From JAMCXS01 sp964459065 (GTDB lineage: Bacteria; Acidobacteriota; Terriglobia; UBA7540), in contig CAYWMN010000029.1 of NCBI GenBank assembly GCA_964459065.1, positions 1-23,129 of the forward strand: a stretch of DNA of 23,129 nt, read 5' to 3'. Below, one piece after another: positions 16,760 through 23,129 of the stretch; position 1 is the first letter of the stretch, and each line of letters starts with the position of its first letter. Position numbers and translations under genes: made by a program. The notes beneath the pieces are model-generated. The model was not told where the DNA came from. It searched no databases and was given only the letters and a program-made list of their open reading frames with translations.

Positions 16760-17164
16760 ATGGGCAGGAAGTATAAACAAAAAGGCTATATGGACTCCGG
16801 CCGCGAGGAACGGGAGAACCGACCGAGGGAAAGGACAGAAACGTTCGGCCCGCGGACGCCCAAAATGCCGGGGCAGCGGACCGTCTGGCGTTGCGGGTCA
16901 TGCGCAACGGTGCTTCCGGCGGGTGTCGATCCTAAAAGCAAGTGCCCGCGGTGCGGCACGGAACTCCACAGTTGCAAGCAATGCTCGTTTTTTGATTCGG
17001 CTAGCCGGTTTGAATGCACCAAGCCCATCACGGCTCGAATTCCTAAAAAGGATGGCCGGAACGAGTGCTCATTTTTTGCCCCCAGGACTACCATCGAACG
17101 CCAGACCTCTTCCTCCAGGCCGCTCGACGCCCGGGCGGCATTTGAAAACCTCTTCAAAAAATAA
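16760..17164 (+). CDS. Cysteine-rich zinc-ribbon protein of unknown function
   Basis: This 134-residue protein is not one I recognise. It has a basic, charged N-terminal 40 residues, then eight cysteines: C45-x2-C48, C62-x2-C65, C72-x2-C75, C86 and C103. The first four form a classical zinc ribbon (CGSC...CPRC). The second set (CKQCSFFDSASRFECTKPI then ECSFF) is arranged like a second metal site. SD AGAGG lies 6-10 nt before the ATG. It has no membrane segment. The composition, with many Arg/Lys, suggests RNA or protein binding in the cytoplasm, which is inference. It stands alone between two spacers and upstream of the hibernation factor. Confidence 0.8.
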   Translation: MGRKYKQKGYMDSGREERENRPRERTETFGPRTPKMPGQRTVWRCGSCATVLPAGVDPKSKCPRCGTELHSCKQCSFFDSASRFECTKPITARIPKKDGRNECSFFAPRTTIERQTSSSRPLDARAAFENLFKK

Positions 17165-17464
17165 CTGAGATCCAAAAGTCTCAACCGCCATCCCGCGGCA
17201 GGCAAGGCCTAATGCGCCGAGGTCCGTTCCTGCATCCCTCGCGCTTGCCTCGCCCGGCATGCTTTGCCGACTTCAAAAACTGCAAATTAGGGAATGAAAA
17301 CCGCGTGAATCAGAGCTACGATAGACTTGGGAATGAAAGAGGTGAGCACACAAGCGTTGCTGATCCTTAATGGCAAAAAATTACTTCCACTAACGCCCGG
17401 TGATTGGGAACGGCAATCCGGGTTTGCCCCAGAGAACCGTCTCCTATCATTCCAGGAGGAAACC
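17165..17464 (+). other. 300-nt spacer, leader of the hibernation factor gene
   Basis: ATGAAA (17294-17299), 17 nt, TACGAT (17317-17322) is a possible weak promoter. A start near 17329 leaves a leader of about 135 nt. The frame is open from 17327 into the next gene but lacks an SD there. No gene is called. Confidence 0.4.
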
Positions 17465-17854
17465 ATGGAACTGGAACTTCATGTTCACGGCACCCATATT
17501 GCGCAAAATTTGCGGCGTTATGCCGAACGGCGTTTCCGTTTTGCTTTTCGCCGTTTTAGCCGCCAGGTAAGGCGGTTGCGGATTTATGTGGCGGATATTA
17601 ATGGTCCGCGCGGGGGAGGCGACAAGCAGTGCCGGATTCTGGCCGACATTGCGCCCTCGGGAAGGTTAGTGCTCACAGAAACCGACCCTCACATGCGAGC
17701 AGCGATGGACCGGGCGGCTCATCGCCTGAAGCAAACGCTACGACGTGATATCGAGAGGCGCCGTGCCCGGGAAACCGGCAAAGTCCATATCGGGTCAATT
17801 CGCTTCCCAGAGACCGTCAATCAGTCGGGCGCGGGACTGCCCGCAGAGTTTTGA
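17465..17854 (+). CDS. HPF/RaiA-type ribosome hibernation factor (short form)
   Basis: The 129-residue protein has the S30AE pattern: an N-terminal strand-helix ELELHVHGTHIAQNLRRYAERRF, then VRRLRIYVADINGPRGGGDKQCRILADI and the second helix MRAAMDRAAHRLKQTLRRDIERR. The family sits in the ribosomal 30S decoding region and silences ribosomes in stress or stationary phase. It lacks the C-terminal dimerisation domain of long HPF, so it resembles HPF/YfiA short forms. The ATG at 17465 is fixed by SD AGGAGGA 4-6 nt upstream. The frame extends to 17327 but that part has no similarity. Sequence is somewhat divergent, with an unusually Arg-rich body. Confidence 0.85.
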   Translation: MELELHVHGTHIAQNLRRYAERRFRFAFRRFSRQVRRLRIYVADINGPRGGGDKQCRILADIAPSGRLVLTETDPHMRAAMDRAAHRLKQTLRRDIERRRARETGKVHIGSIRFPETVNQSGAGLPAEF

Positions 17855-17881
17855 TTTCGGCTTGGGAAAGCCGTCCCGATC

Positions 17882-17934
17882 TCAGGGACCTGCGGGTGCC
17901 GCGGGGCCGGTCGCCGGCCCCGCGCTCGCCCTGA
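17882..17934. other. Strong nested hairpin between hpf and the epimerase gene
   Basis: A perfect 11-bp GC stem (17900-17910 with 17914-17924, loop TCG) is enclosed by TCAGGG (17882-17887) / CCCTGA (17929-17934). No T-run follows. It may be a terminator without U-tail, an extragenic repeat or a structured RNA. Confidence 0.55.
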
Positions 17935-18007
17935 CAACCCTTAGGGAATTGTGTTAGGCTTAAGGTTTGATGGCTGGAAAGAAAGTATTCCTGGTTCGTG
18001 TTGACCT

Positions 18008-18712
18008 ATGGCCCTAATCGCGCCTTCGATTCTTGCCGCAGACTTCGCGCGCCTGGGGGAAGCCATCCGGGAAGTCGAGTCTTGGGGGGCGTCCATCATC
18101 CACATCGACGTTTCTGACGGCCATTTCTGCCCGGAAATTTCAGTGGGGCAACCCGTGGTTCGCAGCGTTCGGCAAGCAACCGGCCTGGAGCTGGAAATTC
18201 ATTTGGAGATCGAACATCCGGAGCGCTATCTCACAGATTTCATTCGTGCTGGGGCGGACCGTATAGCTCTCCACCCGGAGTCTACGCCGGATATCTACAA
18301 GGCGGTCCTGCAAGCCAAAGAGCAAGGCGTTAAAGTGGGCTTGGCTCTTTATCCCGGGGCTTACCTGGAAACCACAGGTCCGCTCTTCAAAAAACTGGAT
18401 TATCTGTTGGTGCTCAGCTCTACGGCTGCGGGCCAAGAGCATGAGTTCATTCCTGAAACCGTCGGCAAGGTCCAGGCCTTAAGCCACGAACGCGAAAAGC
18501 AGGGGTTGCGTCTCGCGATTGAGGTTGAGGGCGGCATTGGTCCTGCGCCGGCCGAAGAGTTGGCATTGGCCGGCGCAGACATCCTGGTGGCCGGTTCTGT
18601 CATCTTTAATTCAAACGATCACGGAGTTGCTTTCAAGGAGCTGCAAAGTAGAGCCAAACCGGATTTTTTCAACAAGCAGCCGGGGGACAAAGCCGGCGAT
18701 GAAGTGAGATAA
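18008..18712 (+). CDS. Ribulose-phosphate 3-epimerase family protein, divergent
   Basis: The 234-residue TIM-barrel protein matches the Rpe family at its N-terminus (APSILAADFARLGEAI) and keeps metal ligands H32, D34 and H65 plus the phosphate-site GSVIF near the end. Two conserved features differ. The usual catalytic and metal-binding Asp (VDGG) is Glu174 (VEGG), and the loop NPGFGGQ is replaced by STAAGQEHE. HLMV is HLEI. So the substrate or activity may differ from D-ribulose 5-phosphate/xylulose 5-phosphate exchange. It has no clear SD. The ATG at 18008 is chosen because the family N-terminus begins there. No other pentose phosphate genes are in the window. Confidence 0.85.
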   Translation: MALIAPSILAADFARLGEAIREVESWGASIIHIDVSDGHFCPEISVGQPVVRSVRQATGLELEIHLEIEHPERYLTDFIRAGADRIALHPESTPDIYKAVLQAKEQGVKVGLALYPGAYLETTGPLFKKLDYLLVLSSTAAGQEHEFIPETVGKVQALSHEREKQGLRLAIEVEGGIGPAPAEELALAGADILVAGSVIFNSNDHGVAFKELQSRAKPDFFNKQPGDKAGDEVR

Positions 18713-18764
18713 TAGAAGCTGGCTGATTTTGCTCCGGGCATTACACCAAAGGACAACCAGACGG

Positions 18765-20069
18765 ATGGTACAAGACAACGCTACCCCACAGGATAAGACG
18801 CCAAAACAGCCTGGGGGCGGCACAAACACCCTGAAGCCGCATGCGCGCAGGCTGCAAGCTCCGGCGGGATTGAAATACCGCCTTGCCGCCCTTGCCCTTT
18901 TGTCCGCCTCCTTGCTGCTGCTCCCTTCCTGCGTCTTCCTTTATCACCCCGTCGGCCAGAATAATATGCTTCCATCCGGCCAGCAGCCGGACAAGATTCT
19001 CTATGAACGGTCGGTTAACGAAATCAAACACGGGCGCTATGACGTCGGCCGCCTGACCCTCCAAACGCTGCTCAACACCTATCCGGACAGTGAATATCTG
19101 GCCAAAGCCAAGCTGGCCATCGCCAACTCCTATTACAGGCAGGGTGGAATTTCGGGCCTGACCGAATCCGAATCCGAATACAAGGATTTCATCACCTTCT
19201 TCCCCACCGCTCCGGAAGCTCCCATGGCCCAGTTTCGCGTGGGCATGGCCCACTTTCGGCTCATGGGCAAGCCTGACCGCGACCTGACAGAGGCCCGGAG
19301 GGCAGAAGCGGAATTCAAAGAGTTCCTCCTCAAATATCCCTCCAGCCCCTTGATGCCGCGCGTCAAGGCTCGCCTGAGGGAAACTCAGGAAGTCCTGGCG
19401 GAGGGCGAATTTGGTATCGCCGAGTTCTACTACGAAAAGCACGCCAATCCTGCCGCAAAGTCGCGCCTGCAAGAAATCGTCAACCGCTACCCGAATTTCA
19501 GCATGGCCGACAAGGCTTGCTGGTATCTTGCCAAAACCTACCAGCGCATTAAGAAGCCCAAGTCGGCAATCCCTTATTACGCGAGGATCCTCACCGACTA
19601 TCCGCTCAGCCCCTTGGCGTCTGATGCCAAACAAGAGCTTGCGGAAATGCACCAGCCCATTCCGGAGCCCACCCTGGCAACTCTGGCCCGCGCCCGCGCC
19701 GATGCCACCCATGACATTCAGCCCGGCATGTTCCAGCGGATTATGGGTGTATTTTCCAGCTCGCCGAACCTCCAGGCCACGCGGCGTGGCCCGGTCGTTC
19801 TGGGCCCCATGACGGGCGGAGTGGAAATGGCCGGAAATCCCGACCTCAAATCACCATCAGGCAACACGGTTGGGGCTGAGCCGGTCAGCGAGTCCAATCT
19901 GAAGAACGGAACGGCCGAAGACCCGAAGCAAGCAAAAACGGACGAGGCTCAGGACAACAAGGGAACAGACGCTAAGGAAAAATCGAAGTCCCCGACGGAA
20001 GCAGCCACTCATCAAAAAAAGGGGAAGGGACCTCTTCACCTTCTGAGGAAAGTTGTTAAGCCGTTTTAA
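18765..20069 (+). CDS. bamD: BamD-like outer membrane assembly lipoprotein
   Basis: The 434-residue protein has a type II signal peptide with lipobox LLPSC (lipidated Cys about residue 56), preceded by an unusually long 40-residue hydrophilic n-region. TPR-like repeats then follow (ERSVNEIKHGRYDVGRLTLQ, TYPDSEYLAKAKLAIANSYY, FPTAPEAPMAQFRVGMAHF, and later YPNFSMADKACWYLAKTY). BamD anchors the BAM complex to help fold outer-membrane barrels. The last 120 residues are low-complexity and charged, ending in a basic QKKGKGPLHLLRKVVKPF, outside the family. An ATG at 18765 with AAAGGA about 11 nt upstream is chosen over a TTG at 18729. The gene lies 52 nt after the epimerase gene. Confidence 0.85.
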   Translation: MVQDNATPQDKTPKQPGGGTNTLKPHARRLQAPAGLKYRLAALALLSASLLLLPSCVFLYHPVGQNNMLPSGQQPDKILYERSVNEIKHGRYDVGRLTLQTLLNTYPDSEYLAKAKLAIANSYYRQGGISGLTESESEYKDFITFFPTAPEAPMAQFRVGMAHFRLMGKPDRDLTEARRAEAEFKEFLLKYPSSPLMPRVKARLRETQEVLAEGEFGIAEFYYEKHANPAAKSRLQEIVNRYPNFSMADKACWYLAKTYQRIKKPKSAIPYYARILTDYPLSPLASDAKQELAEMHQPIPEPTLATLARARADATHDIQPGMFQRIMGVFSSSPNLQATRRGPVVLGPMTGGVEMAGNPDLKSPSGNTVGAEPVSESNLKNGTAEDPKQAKTDEAQDNKGTDAKEKSKSPTEAATHQKKGKGPLHLLRKVVKPF

Positions 20070-20177
20070 TGCTTTACCCTGCCTCGGCCTGACTTTTTTC
20101 TATTCCTTTTTGGCCAAAACGACGATCATTCCATTGAGGCGTACCGGTTCGGTGGTCTCCGACGACAGCAATTCATG

Positions 20178-20210
20178 GCGGGAGGCTCCTGCTCCCGCGA
20201 GAAGGTTCTC
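20178..20210 (+). promoter_or_regulatory. Tandem hairpins overlapping the ribosome binding site
   Basis: GCGGGAG (20178-20184) pairs with CTCCCGC (20192-20198) across a 7-nt loop. Next, GAGA..TCTC (20199-20210) can fold over the probable SD GAAGG, 2 nt before the GTG start at 20213. This may limit translation of the receiver protein. Confidence 0.4.
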
Positions 20211-20212
20211 AC

Positions 20213-21520
20213 GTGGCACACACAATTCTGGTTGCGGATGATAGTCCCACAATGCAGCGCCAGGCCAGCAGTCTTTTGGCAGCGGAGGGTCTGCAGGTTG
20301 TAACGGTTTCCAACGGAGTGGCCGCCATCAAAAAGCTGCCAGCCGTCAGGCCCGATCTGATCCTGGCCGACGTTGAGATGCCCGGAAAAAACGGTTATGA
20401 AGTCTGTGAGTTCGTCAAAAATTCCGCTGAAATCCGCCACATTCCCGTGCTCCTGATTTTCAGCGAGTTGGAGCCTTATGAGGCGGGCCGGGGAGAACAG
20501 GTCGGCGCCGACGGCTGTGTCCAAAAGCCCTTTCAGCACGACAGCCTGATTGCCGCGGTTACCCAGCACCTGGCTCGGACCGAAATAGCTCGCTCCAGCG
20601 GTCCGCCGCCCCCGCCGACGTCGGTTGACTCCGAGCCCACTGCATCGGCCGAACCGGCCGAATCACAGCCAGCGGAGCCGCCACCCGCGCCTGAATTCAA
20701 CCTCGCCGCCCTTTCTGAAGGCGTCGCGCTCGTGGAGCCCTCCCACAAAAGCCCGCAAGCCGCTCAGCAGGAAGATTTGCAGTCAGTTCCCTATGCTGCC
20801 GGCAATACCACGGCCGAGGGGCAGGAAGAATCCTCCGCTGGCGAAGCGCCGGCGGACGCTCCTGAGCCGCTGGTTCAAACCTTCGCAGCCGCTGGCCCCG
20901 TCGAAGCAGGAGAGCAGGAAGCTATGACGCCCGCGTCCTCTGAAACAAGCTCATTCCAACCGTCGTCGCAAACAGACTCGCCAGAGCCGGCTGCCCTTGA
21001 AATAACGTCATTCCAACCCTCCTCGCAAACCGATGAGTGGGAGGCGGCGGCCGAGAATCCCGAACCTCTCACTGCTGCACCGCAGGCGCAACCGTCGGCC
21101 GATTTCAGTCCCGAACTTTCCGCGTCCGGACCCCAGGATACGCCACCCGGGGATAGTTTCCCTGCAGAGTTCCCGTCGCTTCCGACTTATCGCTCCGGTG
21201 AAGCTCAGGCGGCAGATCAGCAGGTGGCTCCCGGCGCCGAGCCCGACCCGTCGGCCGATCTCGCCGAAGAGCCTACGCCCGCTCAGCAATCTGCGGAGCA
21301 AAATCAATCCGCCATCCAGGAGGAATCGTTGCCGCCCGCCGAACCGGAAACCGCGGAGGGTACGACGGCCGCCGCAATCGATCCTGAACTCCTCTACGCC
21401 ATCGTCCACAAGGTCGTGCTCAAAATGGCGCCGCCGGCCCTTGAGCAGCACGTCCTTGAAGACATTGCCCGCCAAATCGCTTCGGAACTGGCCACGGAAT
21501 TCGGCTCCGATCCGGCTTGA
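20213..21520 (+). CDS. Response regulator with long disordered linker and conserved C-terminal helix
   Basis: The first 125 residues are a receiver domain. They include the acid pair D9-D10, the phospho-acceptor D53 (LADVEMPG), the switch position S84 and K105-PF. A linker of about 250 residues rich in Pro, Ala, Glu, Ser and Gln follows. The C-terminal 45 residues (DPELLYAIVHKVVLKMAPP and the helix after it) resemble the amphipathic end found in receiver proteins of this kind in Myxococcota/Acidobacteriota. No DNA-binding or enzyme domain is present, so it probably acts through protein contacts. The start is GTG at 20213 (435 residues). No partner kinase is in the window. Confidence 0.85.
   Translation: MAHTILVADDSPTMQRQASSLLAAEGLQVVTVSNGVAAIKKLPAVRPDLILADVEMPGKNGYEVCEFVKNSAEIRHIPVLLIFSELEPYEAGRGEQVGADGCVQKPFQHDSLIAAVTQHLARTEIARSSGPPPPPTSVDSEPTASAEPAESQPAEPPPAPEFNLAALSEGVALVEPSHKSPQAAQQEDLQSVPYAAGNTTAEGQEESSAGEAPADAPEPLVQTFAAAGPVEAGEQEAMTPASSETSSFQPSSQTDSPEPAALEITSFQPSSQTDEWEAAAENPEPLTAAPQAQPSADFSPELSASGPQDTPPGDSFPAEFPSLPTYRSGEAQAADQQVAPGAEPDPSADLAEEPTPAQQSAEQNQSAIQEESLPPAEPETAEGTTAAAIDPELLYAIVHKVVLKMAPPALEQHVLEDIARQIASELATEFGSDPA
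20951..21033 (+). repeat. 57-nt spaced direct repeat inside the receiver-protein linker
   Basis: TCATTCCAACC plus a TCGCAAAC segment occurs at 20951-20976 and again at 21008-21033, a 19-codon period. Both copies encode SFQPSSQTD. This is a recent duplication within the disordered linker. Confidence 0.8.
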
Positions 21521-21769
21521 AAGTAAACGCGCCGCAAGACCGGCACGCCGCTCAGTTTTCCCCCGCCGCAAGAAGCGCTGGCAACCGTCATGGCAGTAAA
21601 CTATTGAAAATACATAGGATACTCGTCTTCTGCTGGTCTCCCGCTGATTATTCAGTGGAACCAGCCCGGCCGTGGCCACCGGCTGCTTCCGTAACCCGGG
21701 GCCAGGTCTCCGGCCGTGCGGTTTTTGGGTGCCTTATCGTCTGCAGGCGCAACCTCGCAGGTCTGGAAA

Positions 21770-22861
21770 TCAGGGATGTAGCGAGGCCAGGTAGGCTGCG
21801 ATCGACACCATGTCTCCGACGCTCAGCTTTGCGGCAACCGGTTTCATCAATTGAGCGTCCGCCCCGGCGCGAGCGCCGGTGTGAAAGTCATAGAGTTGCC
21901 GGACGATGTAGCTGGGTGAGCGGCCCGCAATAGTGGGCACATTGCCGCTGCCTCTAAGGTCCGGCCCGTGGCAAGTGCCGCACGGAATGGTTTTTCCCGC
22001 CCCGCCGGTGGTCGCCAGCATTTTTCCTTTCCGGACGCTGCCCACCGGAGCGTAGGCGATAAATCCGGAAGCGTCGTCGCGCATCTCGGTCAGTTCCAGG
22101 TTGACGGGAGTTTCGATAATCCGCTGGCCAATCGGCTCCCTGCCGCCCTCCGCCACCGGAACCAGCATCCAGCCCACCGCGTGCATTCTGGGAACGGTTG
22201 GAGTTTCAACCACGCGAATCCACGGTTTGGGTTTCAACCGGGAGAAGTACCGGGCGGCGGCCCGAATCTCTTTTTTGCCCGCCAGGGTTTCGTGCGTGAC
22301 CATCGCAGAGATGGGACCCGTCTTTTTTGAGCTCCCGCGAAGGCCATCCTTAAAATCGGCCATTTGCTGAACGATGTAGGCCGCGGGCAGGCCCGCCAGG
22401 CTGGAGTTTTCAGGGCGGCCCTGGCCGTTGGGCAGGTGGCAAAAGCCGCAGGCCATGACGTGCGGCGGCCGGCCATGCGCCACCACCTCCGGCAGGGGCG
22501 GATGCCCGGCAGAATGCCAGTCCGGCGGATTGAATCCATCGTCGATTTGCCGGAGGGTGAACGCCGCACGGCTGCCCGGCACATGACGCAGAGTATCGGC
22601 AGCGTGCCTGGCCGGGGGGTGCGATTGATGGGCCCGCGGCTCGACGACAAAGGCCCAGGAAGGAGCAGTCTCCTGCGCCTGCCCGACTTTTGTTTTTTCA
22701 CCTGGAGTCCGGGCAGGGGCTGCGGCCACCAGCGCGCACAGAACCGCAAGCGCCGTACCGACCGACAGCCCGGCGCGGCGGGGCCGAATCGTCTGCCGGC
22801 TCGGTCCGCCGTCGCTGTCATCCAGAGCGCAGCACACCCTCCAGAGCTTGTGCATCTTCAT
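21770..22861 (-). CDS. Secreted diheme cytochrome c (c4-like)
   Basis: The 363-residue protein has two heme sites, C138-GF-C141-H142 and C294-GT-C297-H298. Each is followed by a GR/GP...AGLPAAYIVQQ or AGRSPSYIVRQ segment typical of c4-type diheme cytochromes. A signal peptide lies at about residues 30-50 (after RPRRA, ending near AAAPA), with a long n-region. Probable axial Met residues are M187 and M339. The 75 residues between the signal and the first heme are unassigned. It would carry electrons in the periplasm. SD GGAGGG stands 7 nt before the ATG. It is convergent with the receiver gene. The 268 nt to its right show no supported gene. Confidence 0.92.
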   Translation of the reverse strand: MKMHKLWRVCCALDDSDGGPSRQTIRPRRAGLSVGTALAVLCALVAAAPARTPGEKTKVGQAQETAPSWAFVVEPRAHQSHPPARHAADTLRHVPGSRAAFTLRQIDDGFNPPDWHSAGHPPLPEVVAHGRPPHVMACGFCHLPNGQGRPENSSLAGLPAAYIVQQMADFKDGLRGSSKKTGPISAMVTHETLAGKKEIRAAARYFSRLKPKPWIRVVETPTVPRMHAVGWMLVPVAEGGREPIGQRIIETPVNLELTEMRDDASGFIAYAPVGSVRKGKMLATTGGAGKTIPCGTCHGPDLRGSGNVPTIAGRSPSYIVRQLYDFHTGARAGADAQLMKPVAAKLSVGDMVSIAAYLASLHP

Positions 22862-23129
22862 GAGAGAACCCTCCGTGATTCGGGTGGATTGGCGGTAGGA
22901 AGTGTAGCACGAGATCGAACGCAGCCCGGCGTTTGAACCCTCTGCCCGGCCTGCGGGCTCACCAACGACGCGTAGCGGCGGCTTTACGCCGGCATTGAAG
23001 GGTAGCGCGGATGTTTAGATCAGCGGCCTTTGATTTTTCCGTCGTGGGTTCTTTTACCGCCAGAAGAAAAACGACCGGTGGGCGGGTTGGCAGAGAGGCT
23101 TTAATTCGCGGACCAGTCCGGTGTGGTGC

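Noticed and set aside
16523..16780. Minus-strand frame in the spacer before the zinc-ribbon gene
   Set aside because: No SD or family was found, and it covers the inverted repeat and the start of the next gene, so it is probably non-coding.
18741..19712. 323-codon minus-strand frame opposite bamD
   Set aside because: The plus strand encodes a lipoprotein with signal peptide and TPR repeats. The antisense frame shows no domain.
21008..21679. Minus-strand frame overlapping the receiver-protein end
   Set aside because: It is an Arg/Gly-rich mirror of the Pro/Ala-rich linker, with no domain or SD.
21517..21933. Plus-strand frame after the receiver gene
   Set aside because: It starts with TTG without an SD and runs into the antisense of the diheme cytochrome gene.

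Overview
The window is GC-rich bacterial chromosome with a housekeeping and accessory character. No phage, transposase, CRISPR array, rRNA or tRNA could be recognised. The gene mix (short-form ThiC, a TMTC-like membrane/TPR protein, a receiver protein with a long Pro/Ala linker, several c-type cytochromes, an acyl-activating/ACP/acyltransferase fusion) fits an Acidobacteriota-like Gram-negative organism. BamD and a lipobox lipoprotein signal indicate an outer membrane. The taxonomic call is an inference. A run of 10 Ns at 1688-1697 shows the sequence is a scaffolded assembly, probably metagenomic.

Left end (1-2559, minus): a large multidomain lipid enzyme (AMP-binding, acyl carrier, PlsC acyltransferase) that runs off the left edge. 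Divergent from it is a cofactor block on the plus strand: moaA (molybdenum cofactor), nadA (NAD), a DUF2203 protein and thiC (thiamine pyrimidine), closed by an intrinsic terminator. MoaA, NadA and ThiC are all [4Fe-4S] enzymes. The moaA leader carries what I read as a Moco-family riboswitch, with a matching promoter upstream and a terminator hairpin downstream. This is the most interesting regulatory element in the window.

Middle (7313-15464): two divergent SAM methyltransferases (one PmtA-like), a 588-residue TMTC-like glycosyltransferase/TPR membrane protein, then a Rieske ferredoxin, a KynB-like cyclase-family hydrolase and mutM in close order. comM and yggX follow, each with a recognisable -10 box. 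mutM and yggX both relate to oxidative damage.

Right part (15975-22861): a small secreted cytochrome c, a cysteine-rich zinc-ribbon protein of unknown role, a short HPF/RaiA-type hibernation factor, a divergent ribulose-phosphate-epimerase-like protein, a BamD-type lipoprotein, and a receiver-domain protein with a long disordered linker. On the minus strand at the end lies a diheme secreted cytochrome c. Several intergenic stretches of 300-500 bases hold no gene I can support. Two carry notable inverted repeats (16531-16643 and 17882-17934). I see no clear new defence or mobile system. The best leads are the moaA leader, the lipid-enzyme fusion, the divergent epimerase, the zinc-ribbon protein and the structured spacers.
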